DNA of 64,000 nucleotides, taken from Trinickia caryophylli (lineage in GTDB: Bacteria; Pseudomonadota; Gammaproteobacteria; Burkholderiales; Burkholderiaceae). Of this stretch, positions 36,017 through 44,189 are shown one piece after another. The notes below the pieces were generated by a model, which was not told where the DNA came from, did not search any database, and was given only the letters and a program-made list of their open reading frames with translations. The stretch covers positions 2,976,001 through 3,040,000 of the forward strand of contig NZ_CP139970.1 of NCBI RefSeq assembly GCF_034424545.1. Direction: 5' to 3'. The position numbers and the translations under genes were made by a program. Position 1 is the first letter of the stretch; each line of letters starts with the position of its first letter.

Positions 36017-38512
36017 ATGCAACCGATAACCTCCATTCAAACGTTCGTCTCTCAATCGGGATCGAGCGATGAGCATCCGTTGCCCGAGCAGCCGCTTCTG
36101 GTTGGCCGGCAAAGCCCTATCAGCAAAGCAGCTCTGCTCACCGGACTAGGCAAGCTCCGTCACACGCCTCGCCCGCCGGAGGACGCGCCAGCTACCTCTA
36201 CGGCGAGACGTCGACAACTGAGTGAAATGATGATCCGACACCGCGCCACACCGCCGAGTCAGGGAAGGTTTCGTCTTTCTCCGCACCAGTTGGGAAGCGC
36301 GGCAAGAGTTGACTCGCAGCTGTATCATCACCGCACCGCGACCGAGGCACCCGTATTCTTTAGTGAATTCGCGACTGAGAAACCGTCTCTGTCCATGGTG
36401 GATGCGCTGTCCGAAGGCAAGCGTGACTATTACGTGGTGCGGCACCTCGGCAAGCGCGGGCGGGACTTGTACACCGACGAGCCTGTGGAAGGGAATGACA
36501 GCAAGATTGGACAGCTGAAAACCAGCCCGCTGTTGAGTACGCAGCGGAGCGGCGTGCGCGCTATCCGCGGGTTTGCGGCCACGGCGACCATCGACCAGGC
36601 CCGCGGAGAATATATTGGTCGGCTGCACCGGCACGTGGTGGAGATGCTCGGAAGCCGGGGCGGGGTTGTGCACTTGGTGCGGCCGTCGCGTGACCCATAT
36701 GTCGAAGACAGCACACTCAATTTCTTCACGTTCTGCGAGCAGACCGAACTTGCCGATTCGCTGAATCGGATGGAAGGGCGAGCAGCTCGCACCGAGAAAC
36801 GCCCGCCGATAGTATTCACCGATCATAAGTCACTCATTGGATTGTCGCGAACCTCGCGTACAGAGGCCAGCCCGATAGGCCGTCTGGTGCAGCAGCCGTT
36901 CTTTGTGACATCGGAGCTGCGTGGGGGCGATAACGTGGTCATTGCCGACGACCATATCCAGGCTGGCGGATCTGCACTCGCAATGGAATCGGCGGCTCGA
37001 GGAGCAAATGCCAATGTATTGGCTTTCGCTGCATTAAGCGCTCATCCATTTTCGTCACAACTGACCATGTCGGCCGAAGTCCGGCAGTTCCTCGACCAGA
37101 CTCTCGCCACGTGGGATCCCGATCGCCATGTTTCCGACCGACTGGCGCAGCTCGGTATGCCGCGCGATCGAATGACCAACAGCGAGGCGATGATCTTGAT
37201 TGCGTACGCGATCGATCCTGATGATCATCAGGCCGTGGCAAGATTCGAGGCGTTGCAGCAGCGGTTCTTTGACCGGGCACACCTGCACAACGTCGGCATC
37301 GATCCTGACGCGCCCGATGCCGGCACGAGAATGGATTTGCTGCAACAAAGGCAGGAGGCGATGGGTACCGAATCGGCCCGCGCGTTCGTGAACAATTCGC
37401 GGGTTCTCGAGGGAGAAAACGATTCCCTGTTGCCGGTCCTTCGGGCAAAGCCAAAATCGCCGCAGGAAATCGTGCGGGAGCTCAACGAGGTCAGCAGTGC
37501 AAGCCGCGCATCTATCGAGGCATCGGATGTAAAACAGGTGGTCGTGCTCGACTGGGATGATTGTCTGCGCGACGAGAAGAGCATGAATTATCAACTCATG
37601 CATAACGCACTGGCAATCTCCGCGAGGGAGCACATGAAAGCGCTGCCCGAACTCGGCGAAGCCGTTGCTCGCCTGCGTGTCCGGATGCAGGCGGGCGACA
37701 CCGCAGGCGAGGGTGATCCACTCGTGATGATGAAGCAAGAGGATTTCCGGGACCACCTGATGGCCAATCCCGGAATATTCAAGCGGCACATCGCAGAGGA
37801 CTTCGTCCGGACGATGCTACCCGAGCTGGACAAATCGAGAGCGTTGATGGCAACCAACGCTATATATGCCCAATTCACACGGGAATACAAGCGGCTGACC
37901 CGTCCACGCCGGGATGAGACGCCACGTGACGTTCCGTTTCCGGATATCCAATTCGCTCTCCTGCCCGGTGCACGAGAGTTGTTGGACAAATCCCGCACGG
38001 CCTCTTCACGAGTGATTCTCATCAGCAATCGGGGACAGGGGGATCTCGAAAGCGAAGTGAATCACCTGAAGATGATGCATTACTTCGACGTCGTATCCGG
38101 TACGCCGATGGTTACCCGCGCAAAGCCCGGCAAGCATGGCGCCGCCATGCCGGAAGCGCTGCAGAGACAACTGACTCAGGCACTACGTGGCGACGATGAA
38201 GTTGCGCTGCGTATGGCGCTCGATAGCGCGGTGGCCTATGCCCACCCAGATACAAGCGTGGTCAAACGCACCGACGGGAAACCTCGCGGCGACAGGCTCA
38301 GGCAGAGTCTCGAAACCCTGTCGATCGCTGAGGACGTTCCGATCATCTCCTATGGAGACCAGCCGACCGATGTATCACAGGCTGCGGAACTCGCTGCCCA
38401 AGGACGCCGGGTTGAAGGCGTCATCGTCAATCCTCAGCGCGGCGACGTGGGGCAGCACATCGATGTGGCAGGAATCCCGACGCGCGTTACAGGTAGCATG
38501 ACGGATCTGTAG
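36017..38512 (+). CDS. Probable type III effector, XopC/RipC1-like (phosphoribosyltransferase + HAD)
   Basis: 831 aa from the ATG at 36017 (842 from an alternative GTG at 35984). The N-terminal ~110 residues are Ser/Pro/Arg-rich without motifs, as in type III secretion signals. A phosphoribosyltransferase-like loop is at about 306-318 (NVVIADDHIQAGGSAL). A HAD phosphatase follows: motif I LDWDDCLRD (about 511-518), motif II LISNRGQG, Lys in RAKPGKHG and motif IV YGDQPTDV. This two-domain order and length match XopC of Xanthomonas and RipC1 of Ralstonia as I recall them. A PIP box lies upstream. The family's host target is not established. Confidence 0.78.
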   Translation: MQPITSIQTFVSQSGSSDEHPLPEQPLLVGRQSPISKAALLTGLGKLRHTPRPPEDAPATSTARRRQLSEMMIRHRATPPSQGRFRLSPHQLGSAARVDSQLYHHRTATEAPVFFSEFATEKPSLSMVDALSEGKRDYYVVRHLGKRGRDLYTDEPVEGNDSKIGQLKTSPLLSTQRSGVRAIRGFAATATIDQARGEYIGRLHRHVVEMLGSRGGVVHLVRPSRDPYVEDSTLNFFTFCEQTELADSLNRMEGRAARTEKRPPIVFTDHKSLIGLSRTSRTEASPIGRLVQQPFFVTSELRGGDNVVIADDHIQAGGSALAMESAARGANANVLAFAALSAHPFSSQLTMSAEVRQFLDQTLATWDPDRHVSDRLAQLGMPRDRMTNSEAMILIAYAIDPDDHQAVARFEALQQRFFDRAHLHNVGIDPDAPDAGTRMDLLQQRQEAMGTESARAFVNNSRVLEGENDSLLPVLRAKPKSPQEIVRELNEVSSASRASIEASDVKQVVVLDWDDCLRDEKSMNYQLMHNALAISAREHMKALPELGEAVARLRVRMQAGDTAGEGDPLVMMKQEDFRDHLMANPGIFKRHIAEDFVRTMLPELDKSRALMATNAIYAQFTREYKRLTRPRRDETPRDVPFPDIQFALLPGARELLDKSRTASSRVILISNRGQGDLESEVNHLKMMHYFDVVSGTPMVTRAKPGKHGAAMPEALQRQLTQALRGDDEVALRMALDSAVAYAHPDTSVVKRTDGKPRGDRLRQSLETLSIAEDVPIISYGDQPTDVSQAAELAAQGRRVEGVIVNPQRGDVGQHIDVAGIPTRVTGSMTDL

Positions 38513-38898
38513 TCGTATCCCGCCGGCAGGAATGGCGGTCAATCCGTCGACACTGGTGTGCCGGAGGGCGCTCCTCCGGCACATTCGTTGTTAGCGGCTG
38601 TCTACGTTTGCTGAGATGCGCTTACATCCTGTCTTTTTCGCGAGCGGGACGGGATGACCCGAACGCTGCTGGGTCATGTGCTGCTTATCCGGCGCGGAAA
38701 GGTCCGGGGGGGGCGGCGTCGTGATATCTGGCGGAATCGACGTGTACATCATGCGCAACTTGTGACTTGATGCGGGTGCCCGTCTGGCCTGAGCGCGGAA
38801 ATAACGGTCGATCGACCAGGATCGTGTGGCGGCGACCCGTTTTGAATGGTTTGAGGCTCGCGCCTTATTTGACACACTCCTCGTGTGCCGCAAAATTG
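38513..38898. other. Region between effector gene and araC
   Basis: 386 bp. It contains the effector terminator at 38557-38583. A minus-strand frame from 38752 to 38591 (about 53 codons, Pro/Lys-rich) is open but shows no family resemblance or ribosome-binding site. The right araC repeat begins at 38899. Confidence 0.5.
38557..38583 (+). terminator. Rho-independent-like terminator after effector gene
   Basis: A perfect 11-bp stem (TGTGCCGGAGG / CCTCCGGCACA) with the loop GCGCT, 42 bp after the effector stop, followed by a T-rich TTCGTTGTT. Confidence 0.75.
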
Positions 38899-39662
38899 CC
38901 GCGGCGAAGCCGCTCAGGGTTCGCCACTCGTGCGGGCAAACTCTGTCGGCGGCATGCCGACGAACCGGCTGAACGCCACGCTGAAGGTACTTGCGGAGCT
39001 ATAGCCGACACGCTGTGCCACTTCCGCAATGCCGCCTTCATTTCGTCGCAGCAGGTTCTTGGCAAGGGCCATGCGCCAGGCGAGCAGATAGGCCATCGGT
39101 GCCACGCCCACCGCGCGCCTGAACCGATCGAAGAACGCCGAGCGAGAGAGGGCGGCTTCCTTCGCGAGGCCTGCCACGGTCCACGCCTGTGTAGGATCTT
39201 CATGCATTCGCCGTATCGCGACGGCGAGGCGGCTGTCATTGAGCCCACGCAATAGCCCTGACGGTGCCGATATCGCAGGCGTGGAGCGAAACGCTTCGAT
39301 CAGCAGCACCTCGAGCAACCGCGTCATGACCACATCGCGCGCGGGCCTTTGCGCGCGCGATTCATCCCGCAGCAGTTGCACGAGTGTCGCGAGACGGGCT
39401 TCATCGCGAACGTGTACGAGCGCAGGGAGTAGCGAGACGAGCAATGCCGCATCGGGCGAGCCGAAGCTGCAATGGCCGACGATCAGCCGCACGTCGGGCG
39501 AGCCGCTTCGAGCGCCCAGCCTGAATTCGCCGTTCGCGAGCGCGACGGGCTGACTGTCGATGTCCGGCTTCGATTCCGCCGGTTCATGGCTCGACATCGC
39601 GAAACCGTACGCCGCCGGAATCAATACGAAGTCGCCTGCCGCGAGCTGAATCGACCCATGCC
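38899..39662. repeat. Direct repeat, copy 2 (within complete araC)
   Basis: The second copy of the 764-bp repeat described at 34722-35485. Here it is embedded in the intact araC gene and the sequence continues into the gene's 5' end. The two copies enclose the effector gene and its promoter. Confidence 0.95.
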
Positions 39663-39822
39663 GGTCGACAGTGAGCTGGCAATTCCCGTCGAGCACCACA
39701 CAGTAGAAGGGCTGCCCGGCTTCCTGACGTCGGACGCGCCATTGCCCCGCGCCGCTGACGATCTTCGACAGCCCGGCCGTCGGTTGCAGCAGGGTAACGA
39801 CTTCTGAAAGCGGATCGATCAT
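38914..39822 (-). CDS. AraC-family transcriptional regulator with cupin sensor
   Basis: 302-aa regulator. The N-terminal ~190 residues form a cupin-type ligand domain (GQPFYCVVLDGNCQLTV, LAAGDFVLIPAAYGF). The C-terminal ~100 residues hold two helix-turn-helix motifs (TVAGLAKEAALSRSAFFDRFRRAVG, GIAEVAQRVGYSSASTFSVAFSRFVG). It belongs to the group commonly found divergent from an oxidoreductase gene; here an SDR gene starts 99 bp away on the other strand and is the likely target. This is the complete copy; a truncated duplicate lies at 34737-35485. Confidence 0.9.
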   Translation of the reverse strand: MIDPLSEVVTLLQPTAGLSKIVSGAGQWRVRRQEAGQPFYCVVLDGNCQLTVDRHGSIQLAAGDFVLIPAAYGFAMSSHEPAESKPDIDSQPVALANGEFRLGARSGSPDVRLIVGHCSFGSPDAALLVSLLPALVHVRDEARLATLVQLLRDESRAQRPARDVVMTRLLEVLLIEAFRSTPAISAPSGLLRGLNDSRLAVAIRRMHEDPTQAWTVAGLAKEAALSRSAFFDRFRRAVGVAPMAYLLAWRMALAKNLLRRNEGGIAEVAQRVGYSSASTFSVAFSRFVGMPPTEFARTSGEP

Positions 39823-39921
39823 GACCGGACTATTGCTAACGAAACCTGGACGCCCGATTGTAGCGAGTACGGGTTCGGCGCTCTATCGTTTCGGTACTGC
39901 AAACGATCAACGGAGCCCGCT

Positions 39922-40665
39922 TTGAAAACCGTCTTCATTACCGGATGCTCGTCCGGGTTCGGCCTCGAAACCGCCCGCTATTTCTTGGAGCGCGATTGGC
40001 GTGTGATCGCCACGATGCGCACGCCGAACGAGGAGGTACTGCCCCGGTCGCAGCGATTGCTCGTGCTCGCACTCGACGTCACCGATCCGCAAAGCATTGA
40101 TCGGGCAATAGATGCCGCGGGGCCGATCGATGTCCTCGTCAACAACGCCGGGATCGGCGTGCTCAACGCACTGGAGGGCACGCCGATGGAGGTTGCGCGC
40201 GAGGTATTCGAAACGAACACACTGGGAACGATCGCCGTGACTCAGGCGGTGTTGCCGCAATTCCGGCAACGCAAAGCCGGCGTGGTCGTGAACGTGACGT
40301 CGAGCGTGACGCTGCGCTCGCTGCCTTTGCTCTCGGTCTATACGGCAAGCAAAGCGGCGGTCAATGCGTTTACCGAGTCGCTTGCGCTCGAATTGGCGGC
40401 GTTCGACGTGCGAGCCAGGCTGGTCCTTCCTGGGCGCGCGCCTGAGACGCGTTTCGGCGAGAACGCGCAGCCCCGCATGCAAGCGGGCTTTCCCGCGCCA
40501 TACGCGGAACTGGCGCAGCGCATTTTCTCGGAGTGGCAGCAGTCGTCGGAAGTGACATGTTCGATCGACGTGGCCGAAGCGGTCTGGCGTGCGGCGAACG
40601 ACCCGTCGTGTCCGATGCGGTTGGCCGCGGGCGCCGATGCTCGAGCGCTAGCCGCGGCCGGCTGA
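39922..40665 (+). CDS. SDR-family oxidoreductase
   Basis: 247-aa classical short-chain dehydrogenase: cofactor motif TGCSSGFG, NNAGIG, catalytic Ser in VTSSVTLRS and Tyr-Lys in YTASKAA. A Pro-Gly stretch follows (LVLPGRAPETRF). The substrate is unknown. It is divergent from the complete AraC gene, with the shared 99-bp intergenic region likely holding the operator. A CGGAGC site precedes the ATG. Confidence 0.85.
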   Translation: MKTVFITGCSSGFGLETARYFLERDWRVIATMRTPNEEVLPRSQRLLVLALDVTDPQSIDRAIDAAGPIDVLVNNAGIGVLNALEGTPMEVAREVFETNTLGTIAVTQAVLPQFRQRKAGVVVNVTSSVTLRSLPLLSVYTASKAAVNAFTESLALELAAFDVRARLVLPGRAPETRFGENAQPRMQAGFPAPYAELAQRIFSEWQQSSEVTCSIDVAEAVWRAANDPSCPMRLAAGADARALAAAG

Positions 40666-40779
40666 CGGGCTTATGCGCTGACCCGGGGATTCTTCTTCAG
40701 GCAGGCTCATGGTTCGATAAATATATCGGTACCGCGCTTGGTATCATCGGCTAATCGATAAGCGGACCAAGAAACGTAC

Positions 40780-41553
40780 ATGGGAAAACTTGCAATTCTC
40801 GTGATGGCAATGCTGGCCATCGGCATTGCCGATGCGAAGGAGTGGTCGACGGTCCGTTTAGGATCGGCGGCGAGTTATCCCCCGTTTCACTCGCAAAACC
40901 CGGATGGAAGGCTCGTCGGATTCGATATTGATCTCGGCAATGAAATCTGCCGCCGCATGCATGCGAACTGTGTATGGGTCGACAGCGAGTTCGACAGCCT
41001 CATCCCGGCGCTGAAGGCTCGCAAGTTCGACGCCATTGTGTCGGCCCTGTCGATTACGCCGAAGCGCGCCAAGCAGATCGCGTTTTCTTCAAAGCTGTAC
41101 AACATTCCCACAGAACTCGTAGCCAGGAAAGAGCGGGGGCTGACATCGACGGTCGCCGCGCTAAGGGGGAAAAGGATCGGGGTCGTTCAGGGTTCCACGC
41201 AGGAAATCTACGCGAAGCGGTACTGGGAGCCCGAAGGGGTGGTCATCGAGTCATACCAGAATCAGGACCTGGTGTATGCCGATTTGCTGGCAGCGCGGCT
41301 CGATGCAACGCTGACCAACGCCGCACAAGCCGAATATGGGTTTTTGAAAACGCCGCAGGCAGCAGGATTCGGCCGTGCCGGCGACGAACTTTACGACGAT
41401 GAAATTTTCGGCGTGGGTACGGCGGTAGGCTTGCGCAAGGAAGATGGCGATCTGAAGGCGCAGATAGACGCCGCGATCGCGAACATGCGTCGGGACGGTA
41501 CGTATGACAAGATCGTCCGGAGATACTTCGACTTCGACGCTTACGGAAAATAA
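40780..41553 (+). CDS. Amino-acid ABC transporter substrate-binding protein
   Basis: 257-aa periplasmic binding protein of the Lys/Arg/Orn/His family (ArgT/HisJ type). A signal peptide (LAILVMAMLAIGIADA) is followed by LGSAASYPPFHSQNPDGRLVGFDIDLGNEICRRM, the family signature, seen here as SYPPF and GFDIDLG. Further on are KFDAIVSALSITPKR and GVVQGSTQEIYAK. No permease or ATPase gene is adjacent, so it is an orphan subunit or supplies another transporter. It closes the accessory stretch. Confidence 0.85.
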   Translation: MGKLAILVMAMLAIGIADAKEWSTVRLGSAASYPPFHSQNPDGRLVGFDIDLGNEICRRMHANCVWVDSEFDSLIPALKARKFDAIVSALSITPKRAKQIAFSSKLYNIPTELVARKERGLTSTVAALRGKRIGVVQGSTQEIYAKRYWEPEGVVIESYQNQDLVYADLLAARLDATLTNAAQAEYGFLKTPQAAGFGRAGDELYDDEIFGVGTAVGLRKEDGDLKAQIDAAIANMRRDGTYDKIVRRYFDFDAYGK

Positions 41554-41608
41554 GCCCGCACACATCGACGAGGAAGCCGCCGAGTCCCGATCCTATCGGA
41601 GCGGGCTT
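41552..41608. terminator. Possible shared terminator between convergent genes
   Basis: AAGCCCGC (41552-41559) pairs exactly with GCGGGCTT (41601-41608) across a large loop that itself contains CCGAT/ATCGG. It lies between the convergent binding-protein and sorC genes. The long loop makes this only a tentative call. Confidence 0.35.
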
Positions 41609-41621
41609 CGCGTTCCGCTCG

Positions 41622-42572
41622 TCAGCACTCCTCCAACGCCGCCCGCGCACAAGCCTCGTCGGTCACGAGCCCAGAAAGCCAGCCGCCCTTGAGCGCTGCG
41701 AGCACGGCGCGATGCTTGCGGGCGCCGCCCGCGAAGCCGATGGTCGGCCGCTTCGGCGGCGCATCGAGCGGCACGCTCGTCACGCGCCGTCCCGTAGCCG
41801 ATTCCACGCGTTTGCCCTCGGCATCGATCGGCAAGCCCAGCATCTCGGCGACCGCCCCGAGCCGCATCAGCTCGTCCACCTCGCTTGCGGTGATGAACCC
41901 ATCCACATGCAGCGGACATTGCGGTCCGATATCGCCGATGCCGACAAACGCCACATCGGCCTGCGCGGTGAGTGCTTCCACAATCCGATAAAGCCGGTGA
42001 TTGCACCACTGCGTACGCTCGGCTTCGTTATCGGCGATCAGCGGCGCGGGCAACAGGAAGTGCTTGCCACCCGTCCTTTCCGAAATGTGCAGGGCCACGT
42101 CATAGCGATTCGACGATCCGTCCTGCGCGATCGCCCCCACCATCGACACGAGCCGATGCTGAGGCCGATCGATCTGTCCCAGTTGATCGACAGCCGCCTT
42201 GAGCGTGCGGCCACTGCTTACCGAGACGATCATCGGTTTATCTTCGCCGAGGTACCGTTCCATCACCTGTGCACCCGCCACGGCGAGCTTTCTATCGATC
42301 GCTTCGGCACTGTCGTCGTCCACCGGCACCACTTCGCACATCGACAAGCCGTATCGCGCGCAAAGCTGGTCGGCCAGCGACAGGCAATCGGCCAGCCGAT
42401 GCTCCACGCGCACGCGGATCAGATTCTTTTCGACGGCGAAGGCGACGAGCCGTTGCGCGACAGGCCGCGATACCTGCAGCTTCTCGGCGATTTCGTTCTG
42501 CGTATCGCCCGCGACGTAGTAAAGCCACGCGGCGCGTGTAGCGAGGTCGAGTTTTTCGTTGGACTTGGACAC
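41622..42572 (-). CDS. SorC/DeoR-family sugar-binding transcriptional regulator
   Basis: 316-aa regulator. It has an N-terminal helix-turn-helix (QNEIAEKLQVSRPVAQRLVAFAVEK) and a C-terminal sugar-binding domain of the SorC type (VSVSSGRTLKAAVDQL, DVAFVGIGDIG, TIGFAGGARKHRAVLAALKGGWL), which senses a phosphosugar. The start is a GTG at 42572; no ATG is available nearby. It is the last gene of the dalD-xylB operon and is the obvious candidate regulator of both polyol operons, which share a promoter element. Confidence 0.87.
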   Translation of the reverse strand: MSKSNEKLDLATRAAWLYYVAGDTQNEIAEKLQVSRPVAQRLVAFAVEKNLIRVRVEHRLADCLSLADQLCARYGLSMCEVVPVDDDSAEAIDRKLAVAGAQVMERYLGEDKPMIVSVSSGRTLKAAVDQLGQIDRPQHRLVSMVGAIAQDGSSNRYDVALHISERTGGKHFLLPAPLIADNEAERTQWCNHRLYRIVEALTAQADVAFVGIGDIGPQCPLHVDGFITASEVDELMRLGAVAEMLGLPIDAEGKRVESATGRRVTSVPLDAPPKRPTIGFAGGARKHRAVLAALKGGWLSGLVTDEACARAALEEC

Positions 42573-42607
42573 GGATGCTTGGGTACCTTCAAAACGTCGA
42601 AGCAGGT

Positions 42608-44092
42608 TCAGGCAAGCCGCTCGCGCGACGGGTCGAAGAGCGGCCGTACATGCCGGTAAAGCTCGCGATAGGCATCGAGCCGCAGCCGCAACTGCGCGTG
42701 ACGCGTCTCGTCCGGCGTGAATTCCGCCACGACGGGCGGCTTCGCGAGCACGGTCTTCGGTTCGCCGCCTGCCGCGAGCCACCCCAGGCGCGCCGCGCCG
42801 AGCGCCGCGCCCGTCTCGCCGCCGCCGTGCTGGCGCGTGGGCGTGGCGAGCGCGTCCGCCAGCAACTGCGCCCAGTACGCGCTGCGCGCGCCGCCGCCGA
42901 GCAGCGACAGCGCGTGCGGCCGGGTGCCTGCGGCGGCCAGTGCGTCGAGACCGTCGGCCAACGCAAGCGTCACGCCTTCGAGCACGGCATAGCCGAGCAG
43001 CGCGCGATCGGTCGCGTGGGTCATGCCGAAGAAAACCCCTTGGGCAAACGGATCGTTGTGCGGCGTGCGCTCGCCCGACAGATAAGGCAGAAAGACCGGC
43101 GCGGTGGCCAGCGCTTCGGCCGGCAGCTTTGCGGCCTCCGCAACGAGCGTCGGCTCGTCGGTGCCTGTCAGCTTGCACACCCAGCGCAGGCAGCTTGCCG
43201 CCGAAAGGACGACGCTCATCTGATGCCAGCGCTCCGGAATCGCGTGGCAGAACGCATGCACGGCGGAGGCGGGATTCGGCAGAAAGCGGTCGCCGACGAC
43301 GCACAGTACGCCGGAGGTGCCGAGCGACACGAAGCCGTCGCCGGGCTCGGTCGCACCGATGCCAATTGCGCTCGTGGCGTTGTCGCCGCCGCCGGCGGCC
43401 ACGATCACCTCACCGGCGCCGAGCCCCCATTCGCGCGCGATCTCGGGGCGCAGCACGCCCGACGGCGCACTGCCTTCCGCGAGCCGAGGCATCTGTGCCC
43501 GGCTCATACGGCATGCGTCGAGCAGCGCGTCGGACCAGTCGCGGCGCGCCACGTCGAGCCACAGCGTGCCCGCTGCGTCCGATGGGTCGGAGACTTTCTC
43601 GCCGGTCATTTTGAGCCGCAGGTAATCCTTGGGCAGCAGCACGCAGGCCGTGCGGCGGAATATCTCGGGCTCGTGGCGCGCCACCCACAACAGCTTGGGC
43701 GCCGTGAACCCGGGCATCGCCAGATTGCCTGCGATCCGGTGCAGTTCGGGTGCGCGATCGGTCAGCTCGTCGCATTCGTCCACACTGCGCATGTCGTTCC
43801 AGAGGATTGCGGGACGCAGCACCCGATCGGCCTCGTCGAGCAGCACAGCGCCGTGCATCTGCCCCGACAGGCCGATGCCGCGTACCGCTGAGAACGCCTC
43901 GCGGTGGGCCTCGCGCAACTTCGCGAGCGCGAGGCACGTGCCTTCCCACCAGTCGGCCGGATTCTGCTCCGACCAGCGCGGGTGGGGGCGCGAGACGGTA
44001 AAAGGAGAGCCGGCCGTTCCGAGCACGCGCCCATCGGGCGCGAGCAGCAACACTTTCACTTCGGACGTGCCGAGATCGATGCCGAGATACAT
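42608..44092 (-). CDS. xylB: Xylulokinase
   Basis: 494-aa FGGY kinase phosphorylating D-xylulose. It shows YLGIDLGTSEVKVLL at the N-terminus, then GLSGQMHGAVLLD, AILWNDMRS and FVSLGTSGVLCVV. The signature [15 protein letters not shown] is followed by LLGGGARSAYWAQLLADAL. Length is typical (480-500 aa). It lies 97 bp after the arabinitol dehydrogenase, whose product D-xylulose is its substrate. This copy is a better xylulokinase match than the one at 9572-11032. Confidence 0.92.
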   Translation of the reverse strand: MYLGIDLGTSEVKVLLLAPDGRVLGTAGSPFTVSRPHPRWSEQNPADWWEGTCLALAKLREAHREAFSAVRGIGLSGQMHGAVLLDEADRVLRPAILWNDMRSVDECDELTDRAPELHRIAGNLAMPGFTAPKLLWVARHEPEIFRRTACVLLPKDYLRLKMTGEKVSDPSDAAGTLWLDVARRDWSDALLDACRMSRAQMPRLAEGSAPSGVLRPEIAREWGLGAGEVIVAAGGGDNATSAIGIGATEPGDGFVSLGTSGVLCVVGDRFLPNPASAVHAFCHAIPERWHQMSVVLSAASCLRWVCKLTGTDEPTLVAEAAKLPAEALATAPVFLPYLSGERTPHNDPFAQGVFFGMTHATDRALLGYAVLEGVTLALADGLDALAAAGTRPHALSLLGGGARSAYWAQLLADALATPTRQHGGGETGAALGAARLGWLAAGGEPKTVLAKPPVVAEFTPDETRHAQLRLRLDAYRELYRHVRPLFDPSRERLA

Positions 44093-44189
44093 GGCGGGGG
44101 AATCCCTGAGGTCGGTGTCGAAAAGCGCGATGCGCTACTTTAGCCGCGGGGTACGGCGCACCGCAATGCGTGCATGCCCCCGGGCCCGG

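Noticed and set aside
38591..38752. A 53-codon minus-strand frame between the effector terminator and araC
   Set aside because: Pro/Lys-rich, with no ribosome-binding site or recognisable family; not enough to call a gene.
20321..41621. Island as an integrative element with att sites
   Set aside because: No integrase, transposase, tRNA target or flanking direct repeat at the outer borders was seen; only the internal araC repeat exists.
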